20,226 nt of DNA from positions 1 through 20,226 of the forward strand of contig DHJK01000022.1 of NCBI GenBank assembly GCA_002404295.1, given 5' to 3'. Positions 1 to 7,845 of this stretch are shown here, one piece after another (the first letter of the stretch is position 1; each line of letters opens with the position of its first letter). The notes beneath the pieces are model-generated. The model ran no database searches and had not been told where the DNA came from. It saw nothing but the letters and a program-made list of their open reading frames with translations. Both the position numbers and the translations under genes were made by a program. Source of the stretch: Legionellales bacterium UBA4722. Its GTDB lineage: Bacteria; Pseudomonadota; Gammaproteobacteria; DSM-16500.

Positions 1-109
1 CAGCAAGTTAGAGTAAAAAATAATTTATGATAAAAAGTTCTTTAATTTAATAAAACCTTAAGATTGCTGTGATATCTTACTCAGACACTAACTTAAGAGA
101 AGACGTATC

Positions 110-907
110 ATGATGACACAAAGAGGCTTGGGAGAAACTATGGTAGCAGGCGCAATAGTCTCAGGGCTAAGCGATACAGGTTTCGCACATGGTGTCGCTT
201 CTGTGGCTGCTTATGATCTCCTCGCTGGAAACCCATTAAATCCATTAGAGGGGGCAGCCGCGGGCGTTGTTGCAGTTGAGGGAGCCTGTGAGTTGCTATA
301 CTGTATTACAGTTTATTTCATCGCACAAGAGGAAGCGCGTAAAAACGTAGCTAGTCAATATCGCGCTTCTTATAAAGCTTCGGTTGAGGGAGGCAAAACA
401 GAAGAGGCGAAGGAATATATTAAGAAACACAATCACTTTATAAATAATGCAGCTCAACTTTATGTTGATGATGAAATTGATTTTGCTACATTTAAAAAAC
501 TCTGTACGCAAGCAGCGGGCATGTATAGGACTTTTACAAGCAATCCTTCCGATATAAATCCTGCTTTTATTGCTGAGTTTGAAAAAAATACTTATGTACC
601 TGTATTAGATAACAACATACTTTATAAAGTATTTTGGAAAGATTTAAAAGATGCACTAATCCTTTCTGTAAAAATAGCAGCTGCCACAACAGTGTTCTTG
701 ACGATTTGCTCAGCCCTAGCCGCACCTACTATAGCAGCTTTTTTTAGCACATGGATGACAGGCGTCCTCGTTCCGTCTCTACAGTTTGCTGCCATAATGA
801 GTGCGCCTCAGTTTCTTTTAAACTCTTTATGGGCCCGTGGGAATATTTCTACTGCGCGTAGCGAGTTAACACAAAGCGTTCAAGCAGCAGCGACCCCAAG
901 TCCTTAA
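110..907 (+). CDS. Unrecognised membrane protein, 265 aa
   Basis: I do not recognise a family for this protein. It has a Gly/Ala-rich N-terminal part with a hydrophobic segment at about residues 48-73, then a charged, soluble-looking middle (about 74-180, Lys/Glu-rich at 92-108), then two hydrophobic stretches (about 182-212 and 216-241) and a short Ser/Ala/Pro-rich tail. This suggests a membrane protein with a central domain of roughly 105 residues outside the bilayer. No cleavable signal peptide is obvious. The ATG at 110 follows a purine-rich AAGAGAAGA at 93-103; a second ATG at 113 could serve equally. A hairpin after the stop separates it from the polysaccharide genes, so it is probably its own transcription unit. 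Similar architecture occurs in secreted effectors of intracellular gammaproteobacteria, but nothing in the sequence proves that role. Confidence 0.75.
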   Translation: MMTQRGLGETMVAGAIVSGLSDTGFAHGVASVAAYDLLAGNPLNPLEGAAAGVVAVEGACELLYCITVYFIAQEEARKNVASQYRASYKASVEGGKTEEAKEYIKKHNHFINNAAQLYVDDEIDFATFKKLCTQAAGMYRTFTSNPSDINPAFIAEFEKNTYVPVLDNNILYKVFWKDLKDALILSVKIAAATTVFLTICSALAAPTIAAFFSTWMTGVLVPSLQFAAIMSAPQFLLNSLWARGNISTARSELTQSVQAAATPSP

Positions 908-921
908 GTATCCTTTCATGC

Positions 922-951
922 ACTGTTCGCAGCTTCTTCAGTGCGAACAGT
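922..951 (+). terminator. Hairpin, possible terminator of the first gene
   Basis: A perfect 10-bp inverted repeat, ACTGTTCGCA (922-931) and TGCGAACAGT (942-951), encloses a 10-nt loop and begins 14 nt after the stop codon at 905-907. There is no proper run of T after it, so intrinsic termination would be weak. It could instead protect the 3' end of the mRNA. Confidence 0.45.
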
Positions 952-1001
952 TGTTATGTGCTTTCACAAAAATCATGACCCCACCTACCAAATTGATCGC
1001 A

Positions 1002-1030
1002 TTGCTATCTGATTAGAATTTTACTATAAT
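1002..1030 (+). promoter_or_regulatory. Sigma70-like promoter for the gtrB-gtrA pair
   Basis: TTGCTA at 1002-1007 (4 of 6 consensus bases) and a perfect TATAAT at 1025-1030 are separated by 17 nt. The site lies between the hairpin of the preceding gene and the ATG at 1066, giving a leader of roughly 30 nt. It is the best promoter match I found in the window. Confidence 0.65.
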
Positions 1031-1065
1031 TCAGCTCCCTTATATCCTCAGTAAGATCATCACAT

Positions 1066-2070
1066 ATGGTTAATATTTCACCAGAAAAAAAAGCACTTTC
1101 TGTTATTGTTCCCGTGTACAAAGAAGCGCTTACTATCAAGCCTTTCCTAGCACGCATGGAGCCTATCTTGCAAAGCATGCAATTGCCCTATGAAATCGTC
1201 TTTTGCCTGGATCCGTCGCCTGACAATACCCAAGACATTATCCAAGAAGAAATTAATCGTAATCCTAATATTAAGCTGATTTTATTTTCTCGCCGGTTTG
1301 GCCAGCCAGCGGCAACGATTGCGGGGATTGTGACTTGTCAGGGTGAAAATTGTGTTGTGATCGATGTGGATTTGCAAGATCCGCCGGAGCTGATTGTGGA
1401 TATGTATGCCAAGCTTCAAGAGGGTTATGAGGTTGTTTATGCAAAGCGTCGGTCTAGAAAAGGTGAGACATTAGTTAAGCGATTGATTTCTTATTTTGGT
1501 TATAAAGTTATAAATAAATTAACGGATATGAAGATTCCACAGAATACCGGTGATTTTCGGATTATGACGCGTCGTGTTATCAATGAGCTTCGAAACTTAA
1601 ATGAGTCGCATGGTTTTTTGCGTGGCTTAGTGGCGTATATAGGATTTAAGCAAACTTGTATTGAATATGATCGAGATGAGCGATTTGCAGGGCAGGGGAA
1701 CTATAATCGTTTTACAGGGTCATTAAAGATTGGTTTAAACGGGTTGATTAGTTTTAGCAGTCGTCCATTACAAATGATGTCAATCATGGGTGCGGTGATT
1801 GCGGGTTTTAGTTTTTTACTCGGCAGTTGGTATGCAATCCAAAAAATCATTGGAATTGATTTAACGCCAGGGTTGTCGACGACAGTGTTGGTAGTGACAT
1901 TTTTTTCAGGTATTCAGTTACTTTGCTTGGGATTAATGGGGGAATATATTGGGCGGATTTATGATGAAGTGAAAAGACGGCCGATGTTTATTATTGATCA
2001 AGTCGTTACTCATCAATCCCATGCTCACGAAGAAAGAGATGCTAGTTTAGAGACACTTCATGAAAAATAA
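1066..2070 (+). CDS. gtrB: GtrB/ArnC/DPM1-like polyprenyl-phosphate glycosyltransferase
   Basis: This is a GT-A fold, family 2 glycosyltransferase of the dolichol-phosphate-mannose-synthase type. Such enzymes transfer a sugar from a nucleotide donor to undecaprenyl phosphate at the cytoplasmic face of the inner membrane. The family signature is clear: SVIVPVYKEA at residues 12-21, the metal/nucleotide-binding DVDLQDPPE at 100-108, the YDRDERFAGQGNYN loop at about 201-214, two C-terminal membrane segments (about 236-258 and 273-293) and the closing GEYIGRIYDEVKRRP at 292-306. The length of 334 aa is normal. It overlaps the GtrA-like gene by 11 bp, the usual partnership in O-antigen modification (gtr) operons. 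The sugar cannot be read from the sequence; glucose, a deoxy-aminopentose or the heptose made nearby are all possible. A good promoter lies just upstream. Confidence 0.9.
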   Translation: MVNISPEKKALSVIVPVYKEALTIKPFLARMEPILQSMQLPYEIVFCLDPSPDNTQDIIQEEINRNPNIKLILFSRRFGQPAATIAGIVTCQGENCVVIDVDLQDPPELIVDMYAKLQEGYEVVYAKRRSRKGETLVKRLISYFGYKVINKLTDMKIPQNTGDFRIMTRRVINELRNLNESHGFLRGLVAYIGFKQTCIEYDRDERFAGQGNYNRFTGSLKIGLNGLISFSSRPLQMMSIMGAVIAGFSFLLGSWYAIQKIIGIDLTPGLSTTVLVVTFFSGIQLLCLGLMGEYIGRIYDEVKRRPMFIIDQVVTHQSHAHEERDASLETLHEK

Positions 2071-2539
2071 TGGCGAAAAGGTCATGAGTGACTCAATGAA
2101 AACACAAAAGCGACATCTTGTTTCTCATTGTTATCAATATTATTTGGCGAATCAAAAATCAATTTTATTATTTTTGTTCGTGGGTGTGTTAGCAGCGACT
2201 GTTAATTTTGGTTCATTCACTGTTTTATGGAAAGTTGTAGGTCTCAATTATCAAGTTGCGGTGTCGGTGGCCTATGTTTTATCTGTCCTCGTACATTTTG
2301 TGGTGAATCGAAAATTAACGTTTCAAAGTGATCACACGCATTTCTTATTGCAAATGCCTCGTTATTTTACCATGATTTTTATTAATTATTTGATCACATT
2401 AGGCGTGACTCGTATGGTAGTAGAGCTATTACATATGTCGCCTTATGTTGGAATTTTATGTTCTATAGGTGTGACTATTAATGTGAGTTATTTGATGTTG
2501 CGTTATTGGGTGTTTCCTTTGGTACGGGACAAATTTTAA
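2060..2539 (+). CDS. gtrA: GtrA-like flippase, 159 aa
   Basis: Small polytopic membrane protein of the GtrA/DPMS family, thought to flip undecaprenyl-phosphate-linked sugars to the periplasmic side. Four hydrophobic segments are visible (about 35-55, 63-82, 103-122 and 127-148), with the family features NRKLTF at 83-88 after the second segment and a closing LRYWVF at 147-152. The start is uncertain. The ATG at 2060 overlaps the preceding gene by 11 bp; ATGs at 2084 and 2096 are alternatives that would trim 8 or 12 residues from the polar N-terminus, and none has a strong ribosome-binding site at ideal spacing. Its C-terminal 25 residues are matched by a relic at 17931-18032. No dedicated transferase gene follows directly, so the transferases it serves may be the four GT-C-like proteins at 11409-17946 (inference). 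Confidence 0.88.
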   Translation: MKNNGEKVMSDSMKTQKRHLVSHCYQYYLANQKSILLFLFVGVLAATVNFGSFTVLWKVVGLNYQVAVSVAYVLSVLVHFVVNRKLTFQSDHTHFLLQMPRYFTMIFINYLITLGVTRMVVELLHMSPYVGILCSIGVTINVSYLMLRYWVFPLVRDKF

Positions 2540-2545
2540 AAGTTT

Positions 2546-2700
2546 TGCTTAGTCCATCCCTTCCCCCTCAGGGGGAAGGAAGGGAAGGGGGAATATAAAA
2601 AACTCCCTTCTTTTTTAGCGGAATCGCGAGAGAAAGAAGGTGGAATGAAATATTCCCCCTTCCTAACCTTCCCCCGGAGGGGGAAGGAATGTTCTAAGCA
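2546..2700. repeat. 155-bp palindromic intergenic element (MITE-like)
   Basis: The element is bounded by TGCTTAG (2546-2552) and its complement CTAAGCA (2694-2700). The two halves, about 65-70 nt each, are imperfect inverted copies of one another around an unpaired centre near 2615-2632. Each half also contains its own small hairpin of the form CCTTCCCCC-3 nt-GGGGGAAGG (2559-2579 and 2667-2687). No reading frame is present. No clear target duplication flanks it. It could act as a bidirectional terminator or RNA-processing site between gtrA and the next operon. The remaining gap, 2701-2777, holds a weak hairpin (2702-2719) and an AT-rich leader. Confidence 0.75.
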
Positions 2701-2777
2701 GCCTGTCCTACGGGGCAGGGACTGTAAGTTGCCTTTATACGCGCTGCATAAAAATTTAATTTAAAGGGGTTGGTTGA

Positions 2778-3734
2778 ATGCGTTATTTTATAACAGGGTG
2801 TGCTGGTTTTATTGGTAGTAGCTTAACGGATAAATTATTAAATGCGGGGCATGAAGTCGTAGGTTATGATAACTTCTCTACAGGCTTGACCGAATTTTTA
2901 GAACAAGCCAATCAATCGCCCAATTTTACTTTGGTTAAAGCGGATTTATTAGATCGAGACATACTGACTCAATCCATGTCCGGTATCGATTTTGTTTTTC
3001 ACCTTGCAGCTAATGCTGATGTGCGTTTTGGCACCAATCATCCGCATAAAGATCTAGAGCAAAATGCAATTGCTACCTTCAATGTATTAGAAGCCATGCG
3101 CGCAAACAATGTAAAACGTCTTGCGTTTGCATCTACGGGTTCAATTTATGGTGAAGCTGCTGTTATCCCCACACCTGAGCATGCGCCATTCCCAGTTCAA
3201 ACCTCTTTGTATGGTGCTTCTAAGTTGGCTGCAGAAGGATTAATCCAAGCTTATTGCGAAGGATTCGATTTTCAGGGCTATATATTTCGCTTTGTGTCTA
3301 TCTTGGGTGAGCGTTATACCCATGGTCATGTTTTTGATTTTTACAAACAGTTATTAAAAACCCCTGATCAATTAACCATATTAGGCAATGGCAAACAACG
3401 TAAGTCTTATCTCTACATTCAAGATTGTTTAGATGCCATGATGTGGGTGATTGATAACGCAAAAGATAAAGTTAATATATTCAATTTAGGTACGAATGAG
3501 TATTGCCAAGTCACAGACTCTATTGGCTGGATTTGTGAATATTTAGGTTTGAAGCCTGAGCATACTTATACGGGCGGTGAGCGAGGCTGGATTGGGGATA
3601 ATCCCTTTATTTTCCTGGATGTCGCGCGTGTGCAAAATCTGGGTTGGAAACCTAAACTCAGCATACGTGAAGGTGTGTTAAAAACCATTCAATATTTACA
3701 CCAAAATCCTTGGGTATTGGAGAATAGAGCATGA
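2778..3734 (+). CDS. NAD-dependent epimerase/dehydratase (extended SDR, GalE-like)
   Basis: Extended short-chain dehydrogenase acting on a nucleotide sugar in the cytoplasm. The Rossmann motif GCAGFIG is at residues 7-13, the acidic residue at the end of strand two is D31, the LAANADV region at 77-83 contacts NAD, and the catalytic set is S122, Y145 and K149 (YGASK). The length of 318 aa fits UDP-glucose 4-epimerase-like enzymes, but decarboxylating UDP-apiose/UDP-xylose-type and 4,6-dehydratase relatives look similar, so the reaction is open. AAGGGG at 2763-2768 is a good ribosome-binding site for the ATG at 2778. The gene overlaps the next one by 4 bp (ATGA), so it heads a tightly coupled set of four redox genes. 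Confidence 0.88.
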   Translation: MRYFITGCAGFIGSSLTDKLLNAGHEVVGYDNFSTGLTEFLEQANQSPNFTLVKADLLDRDILTQSMSGIDFVFHLAANADVRFGTNHPHKDLEQNAIATFNVLEAMRANNVKRLAFASTGSIYGEAAVIPTPEHAPFPVQTSLYGASKLAAEGLIQAYCEGFDFQGYIFRFVSILGERYTHGHVFDFYKQLLKTPDQLTILGNGKQRKSYLYIQDCLDAMMWVIDNAKDKVNIFNLGTNEYCQVTDSIGWICEYLGLKPEHTYTGGERGWIGDNPFIFLDVARVQNLGWKPKLSIREGVLKTIQYLHQNPWVLENRA

Positions 3735-5023
3735 AAATAGCTGTTGCAGGATTATGGCATTTAGGTTCAGTGACCGCAGCCTGCTTAGCAGGAGGCGGGC
3801 ATGATGTGCTTGGGTTTGATCCTGATTCACTCATCATAGAAAAATTACAAAAAAATGAAGCTCCTATTTATGAGCCTGGATTAAATGAATTAATAGCTCA
3901 AGGGACTCATGCAGGAAAATTACGTTTTTCTTCTGATTCAGGAGAGATTGCTCATGCTGAAATCGTCTGGGTTACCTTTGATACGCCTGTGGATGATCAA
4001 GATAATGCGGATATTGAATTTGTGATGAATGCTGTGACAGCACTATTTCCACAACTTCAAAAAAACACGTTAGTACTGATCTCATCCCAGTTGCCTGTAG
4101 GTACCATTCGCCGATTACAAGAACACTGTCAAGCAAAGTATTCAGATAAAAATATTACTTTTGCCTGCTCTCCTGAAAATTTGCGTTTAGGAAAAGCGAT
4201 TGACGTATTCACCAAACCAGACCGAGTGATTGTGGGATTACAAACCGACGCTGATAAAGAACGAATACAAGCTTTATTAAAACCATTTACTCAACATATT
4301 ATTTGGATGTCGATTGAATCAGCTGAAATGACTAAGCATGCCCTCAATGCATTTTTGGCTACGTCTGTCGTTTTTATTAATGAAATTGCTTCATTGTGTG
4401 AACAAGTCGGCGCAAATGCGCGTGAAGTGGAGCTTGGTTTAAAAAGTGAAGAGCGTATTGGGGCAAAAGCGTATCTCCGACCTGGTAATGCCATTGCAGG
4501 CGGTACCCTTGCGCGTGATGTGAATTATTTAATTCAAACAGGGCAGCAACATGCTATGGCTACGCCTTTGTTTTCAGCGCTGCTAACAAGCAATCATGCA
4601 CATAAGCAATGGTCTTGCCGCAGAATGATGGATATTTTAAAAGAGTTAAAAAATAAAACGATTGCTACATTAGGATTGACTTATAAAGCAGGTACAGACA
4701 CGTTGCGTCGTTCTTCTGCTGTTGAAATGTGTCAGTGGCTGGCTGATCAAGGTGCTCATGTTACGGCGTATGATCCTGCTGTTAAAGTATTGCCAACTGA
4801 GTTCACTTCATTTATTCAACTTAAAAATACCTTGGCTGAAGCACTGAAAAATGCAGATGCAGTGGTTATTGCGACTGAATGGCCAGAATTCAGCGCGCTA
4901 AGCGTTGAAGAGTTACTGACGACTCTAAAACAACCCTATGTTTTTGATGCGGGTGGTTTTTTAGCAAAAAGTTTAGGGGATGATAAAAGAATTAAATATT
5001 TTTCTGTAGGAAGACATGTATGA
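3731..5023 (+). CDS. UDP-glucose/GDP-mannose dehydrogenase homologue lacking the catalytic Cys
   Basis: Member of the nucleotide-sugar 6-dehydrogenase family (Ugd, TuaD, WecC), 430 aa, full length. N-terminal NAD domain: GLWHLG at 7-12 replaces the usual GxGYVG. SPENLRLG at 147-154 corresponds to the NPEFLxEG substrate loop. The central helix AEMTKHALNAFLA (198-210) and FINE (215-218) are textbook. The family's catalytic loop, normally GG-x-C-x-P-K-D, reads AGGTLARD at 256-263, placing T259 where the thiohemiacetal-forming cysteine should be. Without that Cys a full four-electron oxidation to the uronate is not expected; a two-electron alcohol/aldehyde conversion, or another NAD-dependent step, is more likely. 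The C-terminal nucleotide-binding domain (from about residue 305) appears intact, including LTYKAGTDTLRRS. Four-base overlaps join it to genes on both sides. Confidence 0.88.
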   Translation: MKIAVAGLWHLGSVTAACLAGGGHDVLGFDPDSLIIEKLQKNEAPIYEPGLNELIAQGTHAGKLRFSSDSGEIAHAEIVWVTFDTPVDDQDNADIEFVMNAVTALFPQLQKNTLVLISSQLPVGTIRRLQEHCQAKYSDKNITFACSPENLRLGKAIDVFTKPDRVIVGLQTDADKERIQALLKPFTQHIIWMSIESAEMTKHALNAFLATSVVFINEIASLCEQVGANAREVELGLKSEERIGAKAYLRPGNAIAGGTLARDVNYLIQTGQQHAMATPLFSALLTSNHAHKQWSCRRMMDILKELKNKTIATLGLTYKAGTDTLRRSSAVEMCQWLADQGAHVTAYDPAVKVLPTEFTSFIQLKNTLAEALKNADAVVIATEWPEFSALSVEELLTTLKQPYVFDAGGFLAKSLGDDKRIKYFSVGRHV

Positions 5024-5889
5024 AATTAACAGGACTGTGTGCTATTATTTCCGGTGCAAGCCAAGGCTTAGGATATGAAGTAGCTAAACAATTCGTGCAA
5101 GAAGGCGCAGATGTTATGTTATGCGCACGTAATGCGGAATCACTTTATAAAGCGCAACAAGAATTGCTTCTATTAGCTAATCAGCGTTCAAAAGTCATGG
5201 CAATGCCTACCGATGTTTCTAAACTAGCACAAGTAGAAGCCTTAGTTGCAGCAACGCTTGCTGAAACGGGCAGGGTGGATGTGCTAGTTGCGAATGCGGG
5301 TATTTATGGGACTAAAGGGCCCATAGAAGAAATTGATTGGGATGAATGGTCAGATGCGATTGATATTAATTTAAAAGGCACCGTCATTCAGTGTCGCGCT
5401 GTGCTACCTCATTTTAAGCAAAATCGTTCTGGCAAAATTATTATTCTCTCCGGCGGCGGTGCCACGAAGCCCATGCCTTTTTTAAGTGCGTATGCAGCTT
5501 CAAAAGCGGCTGTGGTGCGATTTGCTGAAACACTGGCTGAGGAAGTCAGCACTTTTAATATTGCTGTTAATACGATAGCGCCGGGCGCACTAAACACGCG
5601 GTTATTAGATGAAATACTGGAAGCAGGGCCTGATAAAGTAGGCAAAGAATTTTACGAACAATCCTTAAAACAACAAGAGAAGGGTGGTACTTCGTTGGAA
5701 GTGGGTGCTTCACTCTGTACCTTTTTAGCTTCTGCTGAAAGTGAAGGTATTACTGGTAAATTAATCAGTGCGGTGTGGGATCCTTGGAAAAAATTTCCAG
5801 CCTATTTAAATGAATTAATGTCATCGGATATCTATACGTTGCGACGCATTGTACCTGCTGATCGCGGTCAAAACTGGGATGAAAGCTAA
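5020..5889 (+). CDS. Classical SDR oxidoreductase, 289 aa
   Basis: Short-chain dehydrogenase with the cofactor motif SGASQGLG (11-18), a D65 following strand three, NAG at 92-94 and the catalytic S144, Y158 and K162 (YAASK). C41-R43 after strand two suggests that NADP(H) is acceptable. The C-terminal part is about 40 residues longer than in a minimal SDR and carries a Trp-rich segment (VWDPWKKFPAYL, about 247-258) that might take part in substrate binding or oligomerisation. It overlaps the upstream gene by 4 bp and the downstream one by 1 bp (TAATG), so all three should be made in step. In this context it probably reduces or oxidises a keto intermediate of the same sugar pathway as its neighbours; the substrate is unknown. 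Confidence 0.88.
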   Translation: MKLTGLCAIISGASQGLGYEVAKQFVQEGADVMLCARNAESLYKAQQELLLLANQRSKVMAMPTDVSKLAQVEALVAATLAETGRVDVLVANAGIYGTKGPIEEIDWDEWSDAIDINLKGTVIQCRAVLPHFKQNRSGKIIILSGGGATKPMPFLSAYAASKAAVVRFAETLAEEVSTFNIAVNTIAPGALNTRLLDEILEAGPDKVGKEFYEQSLKQQEKGGTSLEVGASLCTFLASAESEGITGKLISAVWDPWKKFPAYLNELMSSDIYTLRRIVPADRGQNWDES

Positions 5890-6878
5890 TGAATGTTGTC
5901 ATTATTGGCTGTGGTTTGATTGGTCAAAAACGTGCGAAGACACTTGCAGGTTGTAAGCTTGTGGCGTGTGTGGATCTCGTTCAAGAAAAAGCAGACGCAC
6001 TTGCAAAACAACATCCCGGTTGTGTGGCATTAACAGATTGGCATTCTGCCATTCATCGTCCTGATGTGGATATTGTTATTATTTCTACCTTGCATGTCAC
6101 ATTAGCAGAAATTGGTTTGGCTGCGGTGCTTGCAGGAAAACACGTGTTACTTGAAAAACCCGCGGGGAGACATTCTAGTGAGCTTGAACCAGTGATTGCT
6201 GCTGCTAAACAATCGGGTTCATTAGTGCGTGTTGGATTCAATCATCGATATCATCGCGCTTTTCGCAAAGCACGTGAACTTGTTGATGAAGATGCATTGG
6301 GTGAGCTCATGTTCATCCGAGGGCGCTATGGCCATGGTGGACGTGTAGGCTATGATAAAGAATGGCGTGCGCAACCCGAATTATCGGGTGGTGGTGAATT
6401 GATTGATCAAGGCGTGCATCTCATTGATCTTGCTCGTTGGTTTATAGGCGACTTCAATGACGTGCAAGGACATGCGCATACCTATTTTTGGGATATGCCT
6501 GTGGATGATAACGGCTTTTTATTATTAAAAACGCCTAAAAATCAAACTGCATTTTTACACGCGAGCTGTACTGAGTGGAAAAATTTATTTTCATTTGAAA
6601 TGTATGGTCGTAAAGGTAAGATTGATATTAATGGCTTGGGTGGCAGTTACGGTACTGAGCGTATTAGTTTTTATAAAATGTCTGCGCAAATGGGGCCGCC
6701 TGAAACATTTATGTGGGAGTATCCTATGGCAGATGATTCATGGGCCATTGAGTTTGCTGAATTTGTTGAAGATATCAAACAAAAGCGCCAACCCGCAGCG
6801 GGCATACAAGATGCGCATGCGGCATTAAAAATTGTGGAAGAAATTTACAGGAAGTCTAATTATGATCATTGTTCGTAG
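5889..6878 (+). CDS. Gfo/Idh/MocA family oxidoreductase, 329 aa
   Basis: Two-domain NAD(P)-dependent sugar oxidoreductase. The N-terminal Rossmann motif is GCGLIG (7-12) with D29 closing the second strand. The family hallmark EKP is at 89-91, carrying the conserved Lys K90. The C-terminal substrate domain shows GGGELIDQGVHLID at 167-180, with D173 and H177 at the usual catalytic positions. Family members oxidise or reduce hydroxyl groups of sugars, inositols and nucleotide sugars (for example the WlbA-type 3-dehydrogenase). Together with the Cys-less dehydrogenase and two SDRs it forms a four-gene redox block, suggesting that the final sugar is made through a keto intermediate. The gene starts on the last base of the preceding stop codon and its end overlaps the HddA start by 17 bp. 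Confidence 0.9.
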   Translation: MNVVIIGCGLIGQKRAKTLAGCKLVACVDLVQEKADALAKQHPGCVALTDWHSAIHRPDVDIVIISTLHVTLAEIGLAAVLAGKHVLLEKPAGRHSSELEPVIAAAKQSGSLVRVGFNHRYHRAFRKARELVDEDALGELMFIRGRYGHGGRVGYDKEWRAQPELSGGGELIDQGVHLIDLARWFIGDFNDVQGHAHTYFWDMPVDDNGFLLLKTPKNQTAFLHASCTEWKNLFSFEMYGRKGKIDINGLGGSYGTERISFYKMSAQMGPPETFMWEYPMADDSWAIEFAEFVEDIKQKRQPAAGIQDAHAALKIVEEIYRKSNYDHCS

Positions 6879-7845
6879 TCCGTTACGCATTTCATTGGGT
6901 GGAGGAGGCACTGATCTTCCTTCTTATTATCGCGATCATAGCGGTTTTTTAATTGCGGGTGCGATTGATAAATATGTTTACATCACACTGCATCAAACAT
7001 TTGTAGAAGAACTTATTATCAAATATTCAAAGCTGGAACGAGTGACTTCTATTGATGATGTTGAGCATCCTATTATTCGTGAAGCGTTAAGACATGTTAA
7101 CATTACGGCGCCTTACCTTGAAATTACGAGTATGGCAGATATTCCAGCAGGAACAGGATTAGGTTCATCAGGCAGCTTTACCACCGCTTTATTGAAAGCG
7201 TTTCATACTTTAAAAAAGAATTTAATTCATCCTCGTGAATTGGCGGAAGAAGCCTGTCATATTGAATTGAATCTTTTAAATGAACCTATCGGTAAACAAG
7301 ATCAATATATTGCAGCCTATGGCGGCCTTACTTGTTTTCGTTTTTTACCTAATGGAGAAGTAGAAGCGCAGCCACTGAAAGTAGATCAAGATACTTTATA
7401 TAGCCTTGAGGATAATTTATTATTGTTCTTTACAGGTTATTCACGTTCAGCTTCTGCCATTCTCATAGAGCAAGATAAGAAAAGTAAAGACAAAGATCAC
7501 GATATGATTGCGAATTTGCATTTCATTAAAGAATTAGGTTTTCAAAGCAAAGATGCACTTGAAAAAGGTGATCTTCATGAATTTGCGGAACTCATGAATG
7601 TGCATTGGGAACATAAGAAAAAACGCTCAGGCAATATGAGTAATGACAAAATTAATGAATGGTATGAACTAGCGCGTCGCAATGGTGCTGTGGGTGGGAA
7701 AATGATTGGCGCAGGCGGCGGTGGGTTTTTAATGTTTTATGCAGATGACAAGGTAAAGCTTCGTCATGCAATGCGCGATGCAGGTTTACATGAAGTTCGT
7801 TTTCGTTTTGATTTTTCTGGTACACAGGTCGTTGCACAGTCATGA
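6862..7845 (+). CDS. hddA: D-glycero-D-manno-heptose 7-phosphate kinase (GHMP family)
   Basis: GHMP-superfamily sugar kinase that phosphorylates C1 of D-glycero-alpha-D-manno-heptose 7-phosphate. The start RSPLRISLGGGGTDLPSYY (5-23) is typical of HddA and its fucokinase-like relatives, the ATP-binding GTGLGSSGS lies at 97-105, and the third GHMP motif GGKMIGAGGGGF is at 278-289. The start at 6862 was chosen because AGGAAG (6849-6854) sits 7 nt before it and because homologues begin with this M-I-I-V-R-S-P stretch; an in-frame ATG at 6832 would add 10 residues that do not look like the family. The expected product is 327 aa. It overlaps the following nucleotidyltransferase by 4 bp. Three further steps of the GDP-heptose pathway follow, which strengthens the substrate assignment. 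Confidence 0.85.
   Translation: MIIVRSPLRISLGGGGTDLPSYYRDHSGFLIAGAIDKYVYITLHQTFVEELIIKYSKLERVTSIDDVEHPIIREALRHVNITAPYLEITSMADIPAGTGLGSSGSFTTALLKAFHTLKKNLIHPRELAEEACHIELNLLNEPIGKQDQYIAAYGGLTCFRFLPNGEVEAQPLKVDQDTLYSLEDNLLLFFTGYSRSASAILIEQDKKSKDKDHDMIANLHFIKELGFQSKDALEKGDLHEFAELMNVHWEHKKKRSGNMSNDKINEWYELARRNGAVGGKMIGAGGGGFLMFYADDKVKLRHAMRDAGLHEVRFRFDFSGTQVVAQS

Noticed and set aside
296..511. 71-codon hydrophobic frame on the - strand in the first gene
   Set aside because: It lies opposite an intact frame with its own leader; its Ile/Phe content is what AT-rich antisense sequence gives.
6832..6861. Upstream in-frame ATG for the HddA kinase
   Set aside because: The added 10 residues do not resemble the family, and the ATG at 6862 has a well-placed AGGAAG.
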